NCBI GenBank assembly: GCA_050331335.1
Contig: JBHJGY010000114.1
Location: forward strand, 1 to 23,004
DNA length: 23,004 bases
Source: Thermohalobaculum sp050331335
GTDB taxonomy: Bacteria; Pseudomonadota; Alphaproteobacteria; Rhodobacterales; Rhodobacteraceae
Direction of reading: 5' to 3'
Part shown: positions 22,139 through 23,004 of the stretch, one piece after another
Numbering within the stretch: the first letter of the stretch is position 1
How the letters are laid out: each line of letters begins with the position of its first letter
Program-made: the position numbers and the translations under genes
The notes under the pieces: generated by a model
Database searches by the model: none
What the model was told of the DNA's origin: nothing
Seen by the model: only the letters and a program-made list of their open reading frames with translations

Positions 22139-22605
22139 GTCGGCCTCGCACAGGGGCACCCTGCGGCGGGTCTGACATCTGAGAGTAGGGAACAAGGTGA
22201 CAGGCCGCCGCGGGATAGGGTCAGCGGGGGATGCAAATCTCGTGGATTTTGCCCAGTTCTGTCATGACGACCGTGTGCGCTTTTTGTCGGGTGAGGTCAA
22301 GACGCCATTGCTGAGAACTCGGGAACGCGCGTCGCAGGACAGTGATTGCGGCAGCCGCTTGCCGGGCATTCATTCGGCCGCGTCGCAGACACGAGCCGTC
22401 AGGCCAGCAGCGGCGGGAGCTGCTGCCAAAACGCAGATCCACACAGCCCGAGCCGACGCCAACGGCACGTAGAGTGTCCAAGCGACACTTCTTGAGATTG
22501 CCGACTGCGTACAGAACCGCCCGACGCGCGGCGATTGCTCGAACATTTGTTCTGGGGGGAATGAGTGCCGGCCACGCACCTTTATTCGCGGGCACAGGAG
22601 TTTTC
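22139..22605. other. Large divergent intergenic region, possibly holding short ORFs
   Basis: This 467-bp space is the longest non-coding stretch in the window. No RNA gene or known element was recognised. On the minus strand, two short frames (22370-22546 or longer, and 22221-22373) overlap as ATGA, but neither has a ribosome site and the third codon positions are much less GC-rich than in neighbouring genes, so I do not call them. A small inverted repeat AGTGTC-CAAGC-GACACT lies at 22473-22489. The region must carry the promoters of cysS and of the secreted protein at 22606. Confidence 0.4.
22541..22552 (+). promoter_or_regulatory. Inverted repeat GAACA-TT-TGTTC
   Basis: A perfect 5-bp inverted repeat with a 2-bp centre, 53 bp ahead of the start codon at 22606. 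It resembles CGAAC-N4-GTTC LexA sites of other bacterial groups but not the alphaproteobacterial GTTC-N7-GTTC SOS box. A binding protein cannot be named; chance is possible. Confidence 0.25.
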
Positions 22606-23004
22606 ATGCGACCCCTCGTCTGCCTCGCTCTGGCTGCCGCTCTGGCGGTCGGCCTCGGCGTTCCGACCGCCGCGCAGTCCCTCGCGGCGCGGCAAAAGCA
22701 AGCTGCGAACGAAGAGCGTCTGGCCTCTCCGGCGAACGACATCGCGCACCGCTGCGGCGCGCCCTTCTCGACCGGCTTCGACTGGCAGACCTTCTCAGAC
22801 GCCGATTACACCGAGCGTCGCCAGCCTCACAGCTTCTGTGAAGGGGCGATTTCGGCCATCCGTGCCCTTTGCGATGACGCGATCGGCAATGAGGCTGTTG
22901 CCGCAAAGATCACCTGTCTGGTTTGCGCAAAGGGTCCAGAGCTGACCGGTGAACCCGGCAAGGGCCAAGGCGCGCGGTGGTCTTGGCAAATGGCGCGCGA
23001 CGCG
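22606..23004 (+). CDS. Secreted cysteine-containing protein, unknown function (partial)
   Basis: The gene runs off the window after 133 codons. MRPLVCLALAAALAVGLGVP followed by TAAQS is a Sec signal peptide with likely cleavage after TAA or TAAQ. The mature portion has cysteines in HRCGAPF, SFCEGAI, ALCDDAI, and in ITCLVCAKG (CxxC), so disulfide bonds are likely in the periplasm. No known domain was recognised. The ATG at 22606 has AGGAG 5 nt upstream, which decides the start. It is divergent from cysS and probably starts a separate transcript. Confidence 0.78.
   Translation, partial: MRPLVCLALAAALAVGLGVPTAAQSLAARQKQAANEERLASPANDIAHRCGAPFSTGFDWQTFSDADYTERRQPHSFCEGAISAIRALCDDAIGNEAVAAKITCLVCAKGPELTGEPGKGQGARWSWQMARDA

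Noticed and set aside
20678..22267. 529-codon plus-strand frame opposite cysS
   Set aside because: Antisense shadow of the clearly identified cysS; long only because the DNA is GC-rich.
22221..22373. 50-aa minus-strand ORF starting MNARQ
   Set aside because: No Shine-Dalgarno and weak GC bias at third codon positions, so coding potential is not supported; kept only as part of the spacer finding.
22541..22552. LexA/SOS box
   Set aside because: Spacing is GAAC-N4-GTTC, not the GTTC-N7-GTTC expected in alphaproteobacteria, and the downstream gene has no link to DNA repair.

Overview
The window is GC-rich, densely packed DNA from an alphaproteobacterium, most likely of the Rhodobacterales/Roseobacter type. 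The strongest clues are the gene order dusB-ntrB-ntrC-ntrY-ntrX-trkA, a fused ispDF gene followed by pgpA and a cinA-type gene and facing a COQ10-like gene, TrmFO, CimA, and a DUF4389 protein. The organism was not identified directly. I saw no rRNA, tRNA, CRISPR array, insertion sequence or phage gene.

Region 1 (1-8053, minus strand) is one compact transcription unit: dusB (tRNA dihydrouridine synthase), then the two nitrogen two-component systems ntrB/ntrC and ntrY/ntrX, then the first half of trkA (K+ uptake), which runs off the window. Several junctions are ATGA overlaps. NtrC keeps an intact GAFTGA sigma-54 loop and NtrX lacks it. Region 2 (8093-10333, plus strand) diverges from dusB: a probable promoter, then ispDF (isoprenoid precursors), pgpA (phosphatidylglycerophosphate phosphatase) and a stand-alone CinA-C/PncC amidase, with overlapping ends.

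Region 3 (10349-14324) holds mainly small envelope or unknown genes in alternating orientation: a COQ10-like lipid-binding protein, a 160-aa secreted protein, a 91-aa tail-anchored protein, an AhpD-like CXXC protein, an 81-aa secreted protein, a DUF4389 membrane protein and two coupled lipoproteins. The first lipoprotein seems to carry a one-base frameshift in its signal peptide. The convergent pair DUF4389/lipoprotein shares a single CTAG as both stop codons.

Region 4 (14396-16521, plus) contains trmFO, apparently transcribed as a leaderless mRNA, and a SAM-dependent methyltransferase with its own promoter. Region 5 (16528-22138, minus) runs cysS, cimA, an orphan ParA ATPase, an unrecognised 229-aa protein with an internal duplication, and a squalene/phytoene-synthase-like protein that seems to lack catalytic Asp-rich motifs. 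The last three genes overlap end to start and form the most unusual module here. Region 6 (22139-23004) is a roughly 470-bp spacer followed by the start of a secreted cysteine-containing protein that leaves the window.
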